Source: Sporosarcina luteola (GTDB lineage: Bacteria > Bacillota > Bacilli > Bacillales_A > Planococcaceae). From it: a DNA stretch of 62,839 bases. The translations under genes and the position numbers were made by a program. The stretch lies in the NCBI RefSeq assembly GCF_023715245.1, contig NZ_JAMBNV010000007.1:1-62839 (forward strand), read 5' to 3'. Positions 9,536 to 21,232 of the stretch are shown piece by piece. Under the pieces are notes generated by a model. It was not told where the DNA came from. It made no database searches and was given only the letters and a program-made list of their open reading frames with translations. Position 1 is the first letter of the stretch. Each line of letters starts with the position of its first letter.

Positions 9536-10531
9536 ATGGAAATTAGCATCAAGCAAAGGCAAAAGGCCGTCATCGACAGACTGGAAGCGACGTTTCGGAA
9601 TAACCGGATTGGCCACGCCTATCTATTTGATGGAGAGGCGGGCACTGGAAAAGAAGTGGCAGCCATCCATTTCGCGAAGCTTTTGCTTTGCGAGAGGCCT
9701 GAAGATGCTGTTCCATGTGAAACATGTCGCAACTGCAGACGGGTTGCTTCGGGAAATCACCCCAATGTGACGAAGATTGAACCGGATGGACAAGACATTA
9801 AAAAAGAACAGATGTCGTCGTTGATTATGAAAATGACGCGAAAAGGGTATGAGCCGGGACGTAAACTATATATCATTTCCCGCGCGGACCGGATGAACAC
9901 TTCGGCAGCCAATACGCTTTTGAAGTTCCTGGAAGAACCTGAAGGGGAAGTGACGGCGATACTTCTGACCGATTCCTATCAGTCAATCCTTCCGACAATT
10001 CAATCGAGGTGCCAGCGCGTTAGTTTTCTTCCGCCGCGGCGTGAAGAGATGATTGCAAAATTGACTGAAGCAGGGATTACCGCCTCGATGGCAGCGACGG
10101 TTACGATGATGACAGCGGATATCGGGCAAGCGAAACAGCTTGCGGAAAATGATCAATTTGCACACATACGAAAAACAGTGGTAAAATTGATTGAGGCATC
10201 AGATCGCAATGTAAATGAAGCGCTTCTATTCATCCAATCAGAATGGTTGCCGGCAATGAAAGAGAAGGAAGACGTAGAACGTGGTCTTGACTTGCTTCTC
10301 TATGCATACCGTGATATCGTCTCGATGAAAGCCGGACTGCAATCGGAATTAGCATTTCCCGATCAGCAGCAGATTTTCAGGAGCCTTTCGATGAAGATGA
10401 CATATAGCCGTCTATCGGCCAATATGGAAGCAATTCTGCAAGCGAAGAAAAAGCTGTATGGCAATATGAACCGTACACTTTTAATGGAGCAGCTGGTGCT
10501 CAATTTGCAGGAGGGGTTAACGCTTGTATAA
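9536..10531 (+). CDS. holB: DNA polymerase III subunit delta'
   Basis: 331-residue clamp-loader subunit. The AAA+ domain has a degenerate P-loop (GEAGTGKE) and a four-cysteine zinc module (CETC, then C residues in CRNCRR). The conserved NTLLKFLEEP and SRCQ segments mark the sensor region, where delta' has no arginine-finger-dependent ATPase of its own. The start is ATG 9536, with AAGGAGGT six bases upstream; a longer in-frame start runs through the preceding terminator and is rejected. Its end overlaps ricT by eight bases. Confidence 0.95.
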   Translation: MEISIKQRQKAVIDRLEATFRNNRIGHAYLFDGEAGTGKEVAAIHFAKLLLCERPEDAVPCETCRNCRRVASGNHPNVTKIEPDGQDIKKEQMSSLIMKMTRKGYEPGRKLYIISRADRMNTSAANTLLKFLEEPEGEVTAILLTDSYQSILPTIQSRCQRVSFLPPRREEMIAKLTEAGITASMAATVTMMTADIGQAKQLAENDQFAHIRKTVVKLIEASDRNVNEALLFIQSEWLPAMKEKEDVERGLDLLLYAYRDIVSMKAGLQSELAFPDQQQIFRSLSMKMTYSRLSANMEAILQAKKKLYGNMNRTLLMEQLVLNLQEGLTLV

Positions 10532-11351
10532 AGTCGTAGGAGTCCGTTTTAAAAAAGCGGGTAAAATATATTATTTCGATCCTCTCGATTATCCGCTTAC
10601 TGTCGGTGATTATGTCATCGTCGAAACAGCACGGGGTATCGAGTACGGAAAAGTCGCTAGTTCTGTGAGGGAAGTCGATGAAAATGATGTCGTCTTGCCA
10701 CTTAAGAAAATTATTCGCAAGGCGCTTGTAGAAGACCAGATCCAAGTGGATGAAAACCGTGCGGATGCTGAGCAGGCCTTCGGTAAATGTGTTGAGAAGA
10801 TACGTGAGCATGAGCTTGAAATGAAGCTTGTAGATGTGGAATATACATTTGACCGTAATAAGATCGTCTTTTATTTCACAGCGGAAGGGCGGGTCGATTT
10901 CCGGAATCTCGTAAAAGATCTTGCTGCCATTTTCCGGACGCGCATCGAATTGCGCCAAATCGGCGTCCGTGATGAGGCGAAAATGCTTGGTGGAATCGGA
11001 CCGTGTGGCAGAATGCTCTGCTGTTCGACCTTCCTGGGCGACTTTGAACCTGTCTCCATCAAGATGGCGAAGGATCAGAACTTGTCACTCAACCCATCCA
11101 AAATCTCCGGATTATGCGGACGTCTCATGTGTTGCCTGAAATACGAAAACGATGAATATGAAGAGGCAAAAGCTCTCATGCCTGATATCGGGGAAAGGGT
11201 GCAGACGCCTGAAGGGCCGGGGAAAGTGGTCGGCTTGAATTTGCTTGAGCGAATTTTGCAAGTGAATTTGTCGGATCAGGAGCAAGTCTTGGAATATTCA
11301 TGGGAAGAAATAGAGAGTCGGAAAAACTCAGTAGCTCAATTGACGAAATGA
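10524..11351 (+). CDS. ricT: PSP1-domain protein RicT (YaaT), Fe-S RNA-maturation factor
   Basis: 275-residue member of the Ric (Y) complex with RicA and RicF, which in B. subtilis promotes RNase Y processing, sporulation and competence. The PSP1 domain holds cysteine clusters GPCGRMLCCS and GLCGRLMCCL, which bind an iron-sulfur cluster in the family. The start is TTG at 10524 (protein MYKVVGVRFKKAG), with CAGGAGGGG upstream. It overlaps holB, so translation is coupled. Confidence 0.95.
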   Translation: MYKVVGVRFKKAGKIYYFDPLDYPLTVGDYVIVETARGIEYGKVASSVREVDENDVVLPLKKIIRKALVEDQIQVDENRADAEQAFGKCVEKIREHELEMKLVDVEYTFDRNKIVFYFTAEGRVDFRNLVKDLAAIFRTRIELRQIGVRDEAKMLGGIGPCGRMLCCSTFLGDFEPVSIKMAKDQNLSLNPSKISGLCGRLMCCLKYENDEYEEAKALMPDIGERVQTPEGPGKVVGLNLLERILQVNLSDQEQVLEYSWEEIESRKNSVAQLTK

Positions 11352-11364
11352 TGGGGTGAAATAG

Positions 11365-11724
11365 TTGAAAGAAGGGAACTTTCTCGACAGAGTGATGGAG
11401 TTTGAGCAGCAGCTCGAAGCCATGCATGAGCAATTCCGGGAACTTATTGGATTTGTGGCGAAGATGACGGAAGAGAACCACTCACTTCAACTGGAAAACC
11501 ATCATCTCCGGACACGGCTTGAAGAATTGACTGAACAAACTCAATTGATGGATAAAAAACGACCGCCTGAGAAGCCCCATAGAGTCGATATCGGCGAAGG
11601 GGTGGACAACCTGGCCAGGATATACAATGAAGGATATCACGTCTGCAATGTCCATTACGGAAGCAGTCGTAAAGGGGAAGATTGTTTGTTCTGCCTATCC
11701 TTCCTGAGCAAACAGAATGCTTGA
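11365..11724 (+). CDS. yabA: Replication initiation control protein YabA
   Basis: 119-residue negative regulator of DnaA that links it to the DNA clamp. The N-terminal 60 residues form a leucine-rich coiled coil for tetramerisation. The C-terminus has the zinc-binding CNVHYG...CLFC arrangement. The start is TTG at 11365. It lies 13 bases after ricT and ends in a clear terminator. Confidence 0.94.
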   Translation: MKEGNFLDRVMEFEQQLEAMHEQFRELIGFVAKMTEENHSLQLENHHLRTRLEELTEQTQLMDKKRPPEKPHRVDIGEGVDNLARIYNEGYHVCNVHYGSSRKGEDCLFCLSFLSKQNA

Positions 11725-11728
11725 GCTG

Positions 11729-11767
11729 AGCCGATCCTATAACCATGTAGGTATCGGCTTTTTTTTA
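11729..11767 (+). terminator. Terminator after yabA
   Basis: Arms AGCCGAT and ATCGGCT with a roughly 14-base loop, then eight T residues. Confidence 0.75.
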
Positions 11768-11786
11768 TTTATTGGAGGAGAACCGA

Positions 11787-12536
11787 ATGGAGAATTTATT
11801 GAAAGATGATGAACGACTGGACTATCTATTGGCGGAAAACCTGAGGATCATTCAAAGTCCTTCTGTCTTTTCTTTTTCGCTCGATGCTGTCCTGCTTGCG
11901 AAGTTTGCATATGTACCGATCCGTTCGGGGAAGATTGTCGATTTATGCGCAGGCAACGGAGCCATTCCGCTCTTTCTTAGTGCCCGGACGAATGCTGATA
12001 TTATTGCAGTTGAATTGCAGGACAAGCTCTCGGATATGGCACGGAGAAGTGTTGGCTATAATAAGTTGAATGAACAGATCACTATTGTGAATGACGATGT
12101 GATTGGCATTGCAGGGAAAATCGGCTATGAAAAATATGACACGGTCACTTGCAATCCACCTTATTTCCCTGCTATTGAAGCGAGTGAGAAAAACTTGAAA
12201 GAACATGTTGCCATTGCAAGGCATGAAATCCGTCTGACCCTAGAACAAGCCGTACAGTCCGCCAGTGAGCTGTTGAAGCAGGGCGGGAAAGCAGCATTCG
12301 TTCACCGGCCGGGCAGGCTGCTGGATATTGTGACAGCGATGCGGGCGAACAGGCTTGAACCGAAAAGAATCCGGTTCGTGTATCCGAAAGAAGGTAAAGA
12401 GGCGAATACGTTGTTAATTGAAGGAATAAAAGATGGGAAGCCTGATTTGAAGATATTGCCGCCTCTTTATGTATATGGTGAAGACGGGGAGTATACCGAA
12501 GAAGTGAGGCTTTTATTATATGGACAAGATGAATGA
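11787..12536 (+). CDS. trmN6: tRNA1(Val) (adenine(37)-N6)-methyltransferase
   Basis: 249-residue SAM-dependent methyltransferase (YabB/TrmN6). A Rossmann fold starts around [14 protein letters not shown], and the catalytic NPPY motif appears as CNPPYFP. The ORF opens at a TTG inside the ribosome site; the ATG at 11787 follows GGAGGAG and is the likely start. It overlaps the next gene by 17 bases and forms a compact operon with yazA and rsmI. Confidence 0.93.
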   Translation: MENLLKDDERLDYLLAENLRIIQSPSVFSFSLDAVLLAKFAYVPIRSGKIVDLCAGNGAIPLFLSARTNADIIAVELQDKLSDMARRSVGYNKLNEQITIVNDDVIGIAGKIGYEKYDTVTCNPPYFPAIEASEKNLKEHVAIARHEIRLTLEQAVQSASELLKQGGKAAFVHRPGRLLDIVTAMRANRLEPKRIRFVYPKEGKEANTLLIEGIKDGKPDLKILPPLYVYGEDGEYTEEVRLLLYGQDE

Positions 12537-12807
12537 GCATCTGTTCTATGTCCTTGAATGCAATGATGGCTCTTACTATGCAGGCTATACAAATGATTTG
12601 GAAAAGCGTATCCGTACTCATAATGAAGGAAAGGGCGCAAAATACACGCGTGCTAAGCTTCCAGTCCGTCTCATTTACCGGGAAAGTTATGAAACGAAGC
12701 GTGATGCGATGCGGGCAGAGTATCAATTCAAGCAATTGACACGCTCCGCTAAGGAACGATATATGAGGAAGGGGCAGCATATCGATGAAATCACAGAAGA
12801 GCGCTGA
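12520..12807 (+). CDS. yazA: GIY-YIG nuclease-fold protein YazA
   Basis: 95-residue UPF0213/YazA protein with a GIY-YIG domain: [16 protein letters not shown] carries the two motifs, a conserved Arg follows in LEKRIRTHN, and the Glu is in RAEYQFK. Its role is unknown. It overlaps trmN6 upstream by 17 bases and rsmI downstream by 23. Confidence 0.92.
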   Translation: MDKMNEHLFYVLECNDGSYYAGYTNDLEKRIRTHNEGKGAKYTRAKLPVRLIYRESYETKRDAMRAEYQFKQLTRSAKERYMRKGQHIDEITEER

Positions 12808-13663
12808 AGCAGGTGTAGCAAAGCTGTTTCTCGTCGGGACGCCGATCGGCAATTTGGAGGATATGACATTCCGGGCGATCCGGATCCTGCAGGAAGCGGA
12901 TATGATAGCGGCGGAAGATACGAGGAACACAATCAGGCTATGCAACCACTTCGAGATAAAAACGCCGCTTATGAGCTACCATGAGCATAATCTTGAAAAA
13001 GGTGGAGAGAAAATCCTTTCTTTATTGGCGGAAGGGAAGACGGTCGCCTTAGTGAGTGATGCAGGGATGCCATGCATATCCGATCCGGGGAATGACATTG
13101 CTGCAAAAGCGATTGAAGAAGGGTTTGATGTCGTTCCGGTCCCTGGAGCCAACGCAGCCATCAGTGCATTGGTTGCTTCCGGGCTACAGACACAGCCATT
13201 CTCTTTTATTGGATTCCTGTCCCGGCAGAAAAAGGAGCGCAATGAGCAATTACAAAAACTGAAGCAAAAGGAAGAGACTCTGCTTCTGTATGAAGCTCCC
13301 CATCGCTTGAAGGAAACGGTCAAAGCACTTGCCGAAGCATTCGGCGGTTCACGGCAAGTTGTGTTGGCGAGGGAGTTGACGAAGCGGTATGAAGAGATTC
13401 TCCGTGGAACCCTTGAGGAAGCCGTTCACTGGGCGGGGTCTAATGAAATCCGAGGGGAATTTTGTATCGTTATTGCTGGGAATGAAGACGTTGAGGAAGC
13501 AGTGGAGAATTGGTGGAAGGATATAAGTATTCACTCGCATGTGGAAATGGTGATGGATAAAGAAGGCGTTTCATCGAAGGAAGCAATTAAATTGGTGGCA
13601 TTGGAAAGAGGAATGTCAAAAAGGGATGTCTATCAGGAGTACCATGTGAGCGGGAATGTATAA
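12785..13663 (+). CDS. rsmI: 16S rRNA (cytidine(1402)-2'-O)-methyltransferase
   Basis: 292-residue RsmI of the tetrapyrrole-methylase fold. It shows the SAM-binding [36 protein letters not shown] and VPVPGANAA motifs. The C-terminus has the extra helical segment of the bacterial family. The ATG lies inside yazA with AAGGGG upstream. It is the last gene of the trmN6-yazA-rsmI operon and is followed by a terminator shared with abrB. Confidence 0.96.
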   Translation: MKSQKSAEAGVAKLFLVGTPIGNLEDMTFRAIRILQEADMIAAEDTRNTIRLCNHFEIKTPLMSYHEHNLEKGGEKILSLLAEGKTVALVSDAGMPCISDPGNDIAAKAIEEGFDVVPVPGANAAISALVASGLQTQPFSFIGFLSRQKKERNEQLQKLKQKEETLLLYEAPHRLKETVKALAEAFGGSRQVVLARELTKRYEEILRGTLEEAVHWAGSNEIRGEFCIVIAGNEDVEEAVENWWKDISIHSHVEMVMDKEGVSSKEAIKLVALERGMSKRDVYQEYHVSGNV

Positions 13664-13668
13664 TAAAA

Positions 13669-13695
13669 ATCCAGAACGAGTACTTGTTCTGGATT
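13669..13695. terminator. Bidirectional terminator between rsmI and abrB
   Basis: A perfect 10-bp stem (AATCCAGAAC with GTTCTGGATT). The T run is better on the - strand, so it mainly terminates abrB and also closes rsmI. Confidence 0.8.
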
Positions 13696-13719
13696 CAAAT
13701 CATTATCATTTTAATAATA

Positions 13720-13995
13720 TTATTTTATCTTCTCTTCGATCTCTTTAATGAGTTGTTTAGCACCATCAGGACTTAAAATCAGCTTTCCGTCAATAAGCTG
13801 CAAATTATTGTCGGACACCTCTCCTGTGATTGAACAAGTCATATTCGGCATGTATTTCTTTAAGATTATTTTGTCGTCATCAACATAGATTTCTAAAGCA
13901 TCTTTCTGCTCAATGCCAAGTGTGCGGCGAAGTTCGATTGGAATGACGACTCGTCCAAGCTCGTCGACTTTTCTAACGATTCCAGTAGATTTCAT
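13720..13995 (-). CDS. abrB: Transition-state regulator AbrB
   Basis: 91-residue DNA-binding protein. The N-terminal swapped-hairpin domain begins MKSTGIVRKVDELGRVVIPIE, nearly the same as B. subtilis AbrB, with a C-terminal multimerisation region. AGGAGG precedes the ATG on the - strand. AbrB represses post-exponential genes until Spo0A~P shuts it off. Here two perfect 0A boxes lie downstream of its promoter (14027-14043), which supports that control. It is the only core gene on the - strand between tmk and mfd. Confidence 0.95.
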   Translation of the reverse strand: MKSTGIVRKVDELGRVVIPIELRRTLGIEQKDALEIYVDDDKIILKKYMPNMTCSITGEVSDNNLQLIDGKLILSPDGAKQLIKEIEEKIK

Positions 13996-14026
13996 TAAAG
14001 GATTTCCTCCTACAAAGATTTAAATT

Positions 14027-14043
14027 TTCGGCAAGATTCGACA
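14027..14043 (-). promoter_or_regulatory. Tandem Spo0A boxes of abrB
   Basis: On the - strand TGTCGAA (14037-14043) and TGCCGAA (14027-14033) both fit the 0A box TGNCGAA and are exactly 10 bp apart. They lie about 20-40 bases past the -10 of the abrB promoter, the place where Spo0A~P represses abrB in B. subtilis. Confidence 0.8.
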
Positions 14044-14064
14044 TATTCCTCTTGTCTATCAAGT

Positions 14065-14093
14065 ATCATACCAAGTCTTCCAATTAACGTCAA
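14065..14093 (-). promoter_or_regulatory. SigA-type promoter of abrB
   Basis: On the - strand, -35 TTGACG (14088-14093), a 17-bp spacer and -10 TATGAT (14065-14070). Confidence 0.8.
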
Positions 14094-14456
14094 TAAAACT
14101 AGCTCAATACTATGTATAGAATAATAGATTATTTGAAGGAAACAGGACTTTGGATGTTTATATTTTTAGTAATGACGAGGCATTTAGTAATTAGTCAGGG
14201 CTGTATTTAGGGAAATGGGAATGGTGGATGGATTGAGCATTAATAAGGAAATTTAACTTAATTCAGCAAGCAAACGAGGCGTAATTGATTAATACGTGAA
14301 ATCATTGCATTTATGCGCATTTGAAGCGGCTTATGAGCGTTTGCGGGTGTTTATGCGGCGCTAGGCATAATTATGTGCATTATTGACGATTTATGATCAT
14401 TTCAAGAGGTTTATGCGCGATTTGACGATTTACTGCGTATCTACATAGCACTTTTG
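14094..14456. other. Intergenic region between abrB and metG promoters
   Basis: The region has no credible gene. 14094-14290 is AT-rich and shows nothing I recognise. 14291-14450 holds the 20-bp-period array listed separately. I looked for a T-box leader in front of metG and found no T-box sequence or anti-terminator. Confidence 0.6.
14291..14450 (+). repeat. 20-bp-period array, TTATGCG unit (array A)
   Basis: TTATG cores start at exactly 14311, 14331, 14351, 14371, 14391 and 14411, with degenerate units at 14291 and 14431. The first 7-8 bases of each unit are conserved (TTATGCGC) and the rest vary. Unit 14331 matches unit 44295 of the array near dinB at 18 of 20 positions. Confidence 0.9.
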
Positions 14457-14486
14457 TTGAAATTTAAGTAATATGGATAGTATAGA
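14457..14486 (+). promoter_or_regulatory. Candidate metG promoter
   Basis: TTGAAA (14457-14462), an 18-bp spacer and TATAGA (14481-14486), about 23 bases before the metG start. Confidence 0.5.
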
Positions 14487-14490
14487 TTGA

Positions 14491-16470
<1,980 letters not shown>

Positions 16471-16478
16471 ATAAAAAC

Positions 16479-16515
16479 AGACGGCGTTTCCTAAAGAGGC
16501 GCCGTCTTTATCTTT
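16479..16515 (+). terminator. Terminator after metG
   Basis: An 8-bp stem AGACGGCG/CGCCGTCT followed by a T-rich stretch. Confidence 0.8.
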
Positions 16516-16593
16516 TAACCAATTTGTTAACATATTGTAACGAAAGTCATAATCCATTGAAATACAATGAAATCTGTGAGGAGAGACACATCA

Positions 16594-17364
16594 ATGTATA
16601 TCGATACTCATGTTCATTTAAATGCAGACCAATATAATGAAGACGTAAAAGAAGTAATTCAACGCGCACTTGACGCGGGTGTCAGTAAAATGGTCGTCGT
16701 CGGCTTCGACAGGGTGACGATCGAGAAGGCAATGGAGCTAGCTGAGCAATACCCGTTCATTTACGCTGTCATCGGCTGGCACCCTGTAGACGCTGTTGAT
16801 TGTACTGACAAGGATCTGGAGTGGATTGAATCTCTGGCGGGGCATCCGAAAGTCGTTGGCATCGGGGAAACCGGTCTGGACTATTACTGGGACAAATCGC
16901 CAAAGAATATTCAGCAGGAATTATTCCGGAAGCAGATCCGACTCGCGCAAAAAGTCGATCTTCCCGTCATCATCCACAATCGCGACGCGACCGGAGATGT
17001 CGTCAGGATCCTGAAGGAAGAAGAAGCTCGAATTACGGGCGGCATCATGCATTGCTATGGCGGCAGTGTTGAGACTGCGAAAGAATGCATTGAGATGAAT
17101 TTCCTTATTTCACTTGGCGGCCCAGTCACCTTTAAAAATGCAAAAATGCCGAAGCAAGTTGCAACCGATATTTCATTGGATCATTTATTAATTGAAACGG
17201 ATGCTCCTTACCTTGCTCCCCACCCTCACCGTGGAAAACGGAATGAGCCGGCGCTCGTCACGCTCGTGGCGGAGGAAATTGCCCGTCTACAGGACATTCC
17301 GATTGAAGAGGTGGCAAAACGAACGACCGAAAATGCGTTGAAGATCTTCCGTATTCCAAATTAA
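16594..17364 (+). CDS. tatD: TatD-family metal-dependent deoxyribonuclease
   Basis: 256-residue TIM-barrel metallohydrolase (YabD). Metal ligands are visible in DTHVHL near the N-terminus, in GIGETGLDYYW, in HNRDA and in HCYGG, with the catalytic Asp in ETDAPYL. The start is ATG 16594, where GAGGAGAG is well spaced; an earlier in-frame ATG at 16567 precedes the ribosome site. The family has 3'-5' DNase activity, but the cellular role in Bacillales is not settled. Confidence 0.94.
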   Translation: MYIDTHVHLNADQYNEDVKEVIQRALDAGVSKMVVVGFDRVTIEKAMELAEQYPFIYAVIGWHPVDAVDCTDKDLEWIESLAGHPKVVGIGETGLDYYWDKSPKNIQQELFRKQIRLAQKVDLPVIIHNRDATGDVVRILKEEEARITGGIMHCYGGSVETAKECIEMNFLISLGGPVTFKNAKMPKQVATDISLDHLLIETDAPYLAPHPHRGKRNEPALVTLVAEEIARLQDIPIEEVAKRTTENALKIFRIPN

Positions 17365-17436
17365 TGCGAAGGGTGATTGTATAGCTTCCCGACCGGCTTT
17401 ATCCATTCCATGGGGGATAGTTGATAACCTATTGGG

Positions 17437-17465
17437 TTGACACGTCGAAAAGGAAGCTTTATAAT
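17437..17465 (+). promoter_or_regulatory. Consensus SigA promoter of yabE
   Basis: TTGACA (17437-17442), a 17-bp spacer and TATAAT (17460-17465): a perfect match at both hexamers, 30 bases before the yabE start. Confidence 0.88.
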
Positions 17466-17494
17466 TTGCCGAGTGATAAAGGAGGAGTTTTTTC

Positions 17495-18727
17495 ATGACA
17501 AAAAGCACCATGAAAAATCTGTTCTCGATGTCATTGAGGAGTAAACAAATAGCGATTGTTACTTTTGTGTTTGCGCTATTCGTTTCAATCATTTCACTTG
17601 TTCTTCACGAAATATCCAAGAAATCGGTCACACTACAAGTGAACGATGAGCAAATTGAAATAAAAACATCTGAACATACAGTTGGGCAACTTCTAGCAAG
17701 TAGGGATATCGAAGTTGCCGAACACGATTTAGTAACACCCTCAGTGAATACCACGATCGAGGAAGGATTATCGATCAGGTGGGAACAGGCAAAGCAAGTA
17801 GAGATTCAAACAGGCAAGGAAACAAAAAAGATTTGGACGACGGATCGGAACGTCGGTGATATTTTAGCCGCGGCCGACATTAACCTTACCGATCATGACA
17901 AGGTTACCCCAGATCTGAATGAAAACCTTGGGGAAAATCTACACATCAATGTTCAAAAAGCGTTCCAATTGACGCTTATCGATGGCGGAAAAGAGAAACA
18001 AATGTGGTCAACTTCGACTACGGTCGCTGACTTTTTAAAGAGAGAAAACATTCAATTGAATGAAAACGACAAGCTGAACCACGAGGCGGACGGTTTCGTG
18101 AAGCCAGGTTCTATAGTTGAAGTCGTACGCGTAGAAAAGGTCACCGATGTAGTGGAAGAGCCAACAAACTTTGCGGTTGTAACGAAAAGTGATGCTAAAT
18201 TGTTGAAAGGACGCGAAAAAGTCGTCCAAGAAGGCAAGAAGGGATCCGTTGAACGCAAGTTTGAAATTGTCAAAGAGAATGGCAAGGAAGTATCTCGTAC
18301 GTTATTGAGTGAAAGAGTCATTGAGGAACCGCAAAAGAAAATTGTTGCGGTCGGTTCCAAAGTAGTAGTGGCAAGCGCCTACAATAAAAAATCCAATGTC
18401 GCTGTGTCTCGCGGCAGTTCGGCAGCACCTTCCGGCGGGAAAGAGTTTTATGTTACTGCCACTGCCTATACTGCGCACTGTAACGGTTGCACCGGGACCA
18501 CGGCAACAGGCATCAACCTGAAGGCCAATCCGAATCTGAAAGTTATTGCGGTGGATCCTAGTGTCATTCCGCTCGGCTCGAAAGTCTGGGTTGAAGGATA
18601 CGGATATGCCATCGCAGGAGATACTGGCGGTGCGATCAAAGGGAAAAGGATTGACCTTCATGTCCCTACAAAGACGGCAGCGTACAATTTCGGCCGTCGT
18701 ACCGTGAAAGTCAAAGTGATCGACTAA
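17495..18727 (+). CDS. yabE: Cell-wall protein with DUF348, G5 and 3D domains (YabE)
   Basis: 410-residue exported protein. A membrane anchor or signal lies at about residues 19-42. Three DUF348 repeats follow (each with a TVGQLL, NVGDIL or TVADFL element), then a G5 domain (about 215-285) and a C-terminal 3D domain of about 90 residues with YTAHC, the three conserved Asp residues and the lytic-transglycosylase fold. It is a peptidoglycan-cleaving, Rpf/Sps-like factor. In B. subtilis yabE is controlled by an antisense RNA; I did not see convincing evidence for one here. Confidence 0.93.
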   Translation: MTKSTMKNLFSMSLRSKQIAIVTFVFALFVSIISLVLHEISKKSVTLQVNDEQIEIKTSEHTVGQLLASRDIEVAEHDLVTPSVNTTIEEGLSIRWEQAKQVEIQTGKETKKIWTTDRNVGDILAAADINLTDHDKVTPDLNENLGENLHINVQKAFQLTLIDGGKEKQMWSTSTTVADFLKRENIQLNENDKLNHEADGFVKPGSIVEVVRVEKVTDVVEEPTNFAVVTKSDAKLLKGREKVVQEGKKGSVERKFEIVKENGKEVSRTLLSERVIEEPQKKIVAVGSKVVVASAYNKKSNVAVSRGSSAAPSGGKEFYVTATAYTAHCNGCTGTTATGINLKANPNLKVIAVDPSVIPLGSKVWVEGYGYAIAGDTGGAIKGKRIDLHVPTKTAAYNFGRRTVKVKVID

Positions 18728-18759
18728 TTCCAATAGTAGTCATGTTTTTCCACATCGAT

Positions 18760-18790
18760 CCGTGGGACTTAACCAGTCCCGCGGTTTTTT
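18760..18790 (+). terminator. Terminator after yabE
   Basis: A 10-bp stem with one G-T pair (CCGTGGGACT with AGTCCCGCGG) and six T residues. Confidence 0.85.
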
Positions 18791-18901
18791 CATCTTTACG
18801 TAGTGGCGGCAGATCAAACCCATCGTTGTTCGATTGACTGTACAACGACTGCTTTGACGCGTAAAATTAAACAAACGTAACGTAACGAAATGAGGGTCAT
18901 A

Positions 18902-20339
<1,438 letters not shown>

Positions 20340-20387
20340 CAACAGGGTGTTTCGCTGTCTAAACAATTGAAAAAAGCAAAAAAAGAA

Positions 20388-20457
20388 TTGACAACGACAA
20401 CGTTTTACTGATAAAATTCTTCTTTTAATTGACAGAACTTTTTAAAAGTGTTATACT
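20388..20457 (+). promoter_or_regulatory. Strong (probably tandem) SigA promoters of veg
   Basis: The downstream promoter is TTGACA (20429-20434), 17 bp, TATACT (20452-20457). A second, upstream one is TTGACA (20388-20393), 18 bp, TAAAAT (20412-20417). B. subtilis veg also has a very strong promoter. Confidence 0.8.
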
Positions 20458-20481
20458 AGTATCCAGTGAGGTGTAAGCGAC

Positions 20482-20748
20482 GTGCCAAAAACATTAGCGG
20501 ACATTAAGAAGTCATTGGATGCTCATTTGGGGAAACGTTTGCACTTAAGAGCAAACGGCGGCCGTAAGAAAACGATCGAACGTGCCGGAGTCCTTCGTGA
20601 GACGTATCGGGCAGTTTTTGTTGTTGAACTGGACCAGGATGAGAATGCTTTTGAAAGGGTGTCTTACAGCTACGCGGATATTTTGACTGAAGCAGTCGAA
20701 ATAACAGTTCTGGATGACGGAGACGCCACTGAGTTCATCGTCAAATAG
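20482..20748 (+). CDS. veg: Veg protein
   Basis: 88-residue protein of the Veg/DUF1021 family with an SH3-like fold. Conserved [20 protein letters not shown] marks the family. In B. subtilis Veg stimulates biofilm formation, reportedly by acting on SinR. The start is GTG at 20482. It stands alone between a strong promoter and a strong terminator. Confidence 0.95.
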   Translation: MPKTLADIKKSLDAHLGKRLHLRANGGRKKTIERAGVLRETYRAVFVVELDQDENAFERVSYSYADILTEAVEITVLDDGDATEFIVK

Positions 20749-20780
20749 TTTTTTATAGCAATCATGTATTGTTTTTATTT

Positions 20781-20827
20781 AAAAACACCTATGCATCCTT
20801 TAACGGAGACGCATAGGTGTTTTTTTA
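20781..20827 (+). terminator. Terminator after veg
   Basis: A long stem AACACCTATGC/GCATAGGTGTT with flanking A and T runs. Confidence 0.9.
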
Positions 20828-20838
20828 TTGCCAATGCC

Positions 20839-20845
20839 CATACTA
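20839..20845 (+). promoter_or_regulatory. Candidate SigG -10 element of sspF
   Basis: CATACTA matches the SigG -10 consensus, 31 bases before the sspF start. No good -35 lies 17-18 bp upstream; a GCATA at 20811 is 23 bp away. This is weak support only. Confidence 0.35.
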
Positions 20846-20875
20846 GAATTGTCAGTCGAAAAGGAGGAAAACCTA

Positions 20876-21061
20876 ATGGCAAGAAGACGGAGTATAATGT
20901 CTGAGCACTTGAAGGAAGAAATTGCGAAAGAGCTTGGCTTTTACGATGTTGTTCAGCGGGAAGGTTGGGGAGGCATTAAATCACGTGACGCTGGTAATAT
21001 GGTGAAGCATGCCATTCAAATGGCTGAGCGTGGAGTAGCGGAAAAAAGGAACGACAGCTAA
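20876..21061 (+). CDS. sspF: Small acid-soluble spore protein SspF
   Basis: 61-residue spore DNA-binding protein of the alpha/beta SASP group. It begins [17 protein letters not shown] and contains the family core [34 protein letters not shown] precedes the ATG. It should be expressed in the forespore and points to an endospore former. A hairpin terminator follows. Confidence 0.95.
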   Translation: MARRRSIMSEHLKEEIAKELGFYDVVQREGWGGIKSRDAGNMVKHAIQMAERGVAEKRNDS

Positions 21062-21095
21062 GTTCCACCCATCTCACGTACGACTGACAAAGGAG

Positions 21096-21137
21096 GAGCT
21101 GCATGGTTGTCGTTATAGACGCCGTGCAGCTCTTTTC
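21096..21137 (+). terminator. Terminator after sspF
   Basis: An 11-bp stem with one G-T pair between GAGCTGCATGG and CCGTGCAGCTC, followed by TTTTC. Confidence 0.8.
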
Positions 21138-21232
21138 TTCATTTCACAAATCAATGAAAAGTTTCGGGGTGCAATCCAATCTCCCTATGGTAAAATAGGG
21201 AACAATGACAAGCTTGGAATGGAGGGGGCTGG

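Noticed and set aside
12172..12945. 257-codon - strand ORF opposite trmN6, yazA and rsmI
   Set aside because: It runs antisense to three well-recognised genes, has no recognisable domain and no ribosome site. It is a shadow ORF.
14291..14450. CRISPR-like repeat-spacer array
   Set aside because: The conserved part is only 7-8 bases, the period is 20 bp, and there are no cas genes or leader in the window. The same holds for the arrays at 43592 and 44275.
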